In this document: in pieces, positions 1-64,000 of the stretch | Layout: each line of letters opens with the position of its first letter | How positions within the stretch are numbered: position 1 is the first letter of the stretch | Assembly: GCA_025642075.2 (NCBI GenBank) | Contig: JAODUO010000037.1 | Span: forward strand, 889,501-953,500 | DNA from: Ridgeia piscesae | Lineage: Eukaryota > Annelida > Polychaeta > Sabellida > Siboglinidae | DNA length: 64,000 nt | Direction of reading: 5' to 3' | The notes under the pieces: model-generated | The model's database searches: none | What the model saw: the letters and a program-made list of their open reading frames with translations, nothing else | What the model was told of the DNA's origin: nothing | Position numbers and translations under genes: made by a program

Positions 1-574
1 ACGCTTTTCAACAAAACCAGACATTTCTCTGACCTTGAGAGCATCTTTTTCTCCAAACTATTCCATGACCTACGTGAACCATATCACTGTATATATCAAT
101 ATCTGTTTACATTGAGCACCAAGTTGGTGGTTGAAGTGAGTAAGAATACGGCTTTGTGCACATATAATTGCGATCAACATCCTAACAAGACCAGACGTCT
201 GACTATATTTCTAACACAAGATGTGTCTATTCATGATTTAGAGTAAGACAACCTACATTTTCTGAAAATGCCTAAATGAATGAAAACAACTAAATATTAA
301 ACTGTGCTACGTAACACTCTAAAAGTACATGTACAATGTTCTTACAAATATGCACAAATAAGAAATTACACTAGAAACAAATAAATAATACCGAATACAC
401 CTATCCCAAAGAAGCTTCAAAAACACAAATTCACCTCATACCAAAAATAAAAACATTTTCATGACCTCCAATAAGATTCATCTGTTGTAGATAATTTCCA
501 GAAAGTAGAAAACTCTCCATAACTGGTCACGCGAACAACAGCCATGGAAGAAAGCACAGTGGATGGGCACACAC
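1..574 (-). other. Partial intron 21
   Basis: AT-rich sequence following the exon 21 donor. No further cadherin motif or plausible exon is visible. Confidence 0.6.
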
Positions 575-62639
<62,065 letters not shown>

Positions 62640-63450
62640 TGCTACGACTGTATCGTGGGATCGTATCGTGTACGTGCCAGAGGCAGACAGCTAGAACTTT
62701 TACGTTACCGGAGGTCTAGGACCGAACCGTAGCAGTGTCGCTCACCGGTCTTCCAACGTCGCCTATCACTGGCCGCTGGACACTTGGTCTTGTACGCCTC
62801 AACGTAGTCACTCAGCATCTCACGCTTACTCACAGTTGCTATTCAACGGCGTTGCGTTTCCTCAGGCTCAGCGTCGCTACTCACTCACGTCGCTATCCAT
62901 TCATTCACTTGTAGCGGCGGCACAGGTGCATGGAGCACCTACCTGCGGTCGTCTGTCGTTCTCCCACGCGCCCGCCGCACATCCTCTTGTGTCTATCGGC
63001 CGGCCGTCACACTCAGGTAATCCACTTATTAGCAAACAACTCCGAATGCACGCTTCGGCGCGTTCTCTTTCAAAACGCCGACGACCGTCATGGAGGATTT
63101 CCCGGCTGTTACGCTCGGCGCCCCCACTCCCTCCGTCGGGCTTCTTCGTGCACGGCTCCTCCTCCGCCGAGGATTATCGACGCGATTGCAATTTGCGGTT
63201 TGATTGAAAGGATATCGCACTCGGCAAGGTGCAAGGTTTAGTTATAAATCGATAATCCCAATCGATTCGTTTGTCGTGCAAAATCGATAGTACTCGTCGA
63301 CGAAGTACAATTGACGTAACGACTGTCACTCAGCTGCCGTCGCGCTAACTAAAGTCGTCAGCCAATGACGTTCGGTGGGGCGTGGCTTTAGAGTAAACCA
63401 ATTACTCCGAGCGACCAGGGTCGTGCGTCGTCCCGCGGCGCGCTATTTGA
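62640..63450 (-). promoter_or_regulatory. 5' UTR and CpG-rich promoter region of the cadherin gene
   Basis: The 800 bp upstream of the ATG is visibly richer in G+C and CpG than the rest of the window and lacks the tandem repeats that fill the introns, as expected for a promoter. Motifs include TATCGAT on the minus strand at about 63245 and 63287, a CRE-like TTGACGTAACG near 63311, and a KLF/Sp-type GGGGCGTGGC near 63377. No clear TATA box is seen (only TTTATAAC near 63245). The transcription start cannot be placed from sequence alone. An in-frame TAG at 62691-62693 is in the 5' UTR. Confidence 0.55.
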
Positions 63451-64000
63451 TTATTTAGAGACTGATTACTGATTACATCCTTTCAGCTTATTTTGAAACT
63501 TTAATTGAGCCTTTTGAAACTTTAATTGACCCTTTCTTGGTAGTTAATCACGGTATCAATGTTAGTTATTATGTGTTTAAAACGCATTATTGAATCATCG
63601 ATCGAGTAACCGGTGTTTACATCAAGACCAACCGGCGACCCATCGCCTCGGCATTGTCATTGATTGGCATTACAACACATAATGTCACAAAACGGCTAGC
63701 TTAATAATTAAAATTAATTTATGTCAGTCATGAAAACAAGGCATTATTTTTGGTTGCATAACCCAATTTATTTTTAGTATATCTTGTGTTACTTTTTTTC
63801 TCAAATATAAATATATAGCGTTACAGTGTTAATTTAATGGAATATAATGTTCACGGCTTCAAAATTATGGTTATGTTTGGTCATATTGTCACGTTACCAA
63901 GACCTGTAGATAATATGTTGAAATGTCGTATGTTTCAAACGGTAGATATATGATCCAAAGTAAGTTAATTTCTTACAACATTATCCAGATGTACTCGTTG
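63451..64000. other. AT-rich upstream flank, no gene seen
   Basis: No open frame or RNA gene recognised. A 22-bp direct duplication (TTTTGAAACTTTAATTGA) lies at about 63488-63533. Confidence 0.5.

Noticed and set aside
62836..63241. 103-123-codon plus-strand frames upstream of the cadherin ATG
   Set aside because: They lie in the CpG-rich promoter and 5' UTR, where stops are rare by composition; two frames overlap and neither resembles a known protein.

Overview
The window is one strand of an invertebrate animal genome, most likely a lophotrochozoan such as a mollusc, annelid or brachiopod. The reasons are a long, intron-rich minus-strand cadherin of the protostome neural-cadherin type, an AT-rich background, and dense minisatellites, tRNA-derived SINEs and short inverted-repeat transposons. 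The phylum is an inference; no species-specific marker was seen.

Only one protein-coding gene is supported. Twenty-one coding exons on the minus strand run from an ATG at 62639 down to 575. Every exon has GT and AG borders and all 20 junctions keep the frame, giving 5764 coding nt, or the first 1921 residues plus one base. The product starts with a signal peptide and three cadherin-like modules, then a furin-type RHRR site, then about 15 extracellular cadherin (EC) repeats. The second linker after RHRR lacks the calcium-binding DxNDN motif, as in fly N-cadherin. The 3' part (EGF, laminin G, membrane and catenin-binding regions would be expected) lies beyond base 1.

Layout: 63451-64000 upstream flank; 62640-63450 promoter and 5' UTR; 61370-62639 exon 1; 22240-61369 a 39-kb first intron holding at least seven large minisatellites, SINEs, a short transposon with 5-bp target duplication, copies of a GCTTTATGCAG-ended repeat family and a few enhancer-like sites; 575-22239 exons 2-21 with shorter introns; 1-574 the start of the next intron.

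The most unusual observation is that after five exons (6, 9, 10, 15, 17) the intron begins with tandem copies of the last bases of the exon together with its 5' splice site. The copies range from three diverged ones (exons 9 and 17) to about 45 (exon 6). This produces strings of duplicate splice donors directly downstream of the real one; one of them (exon 15) would insert 16 residues in frame. A second notable element is an 834-bp terminal-inverted-repeat transposon (3020-3853) whose interior carries promoter-type motifs and a 46-codon open frame.
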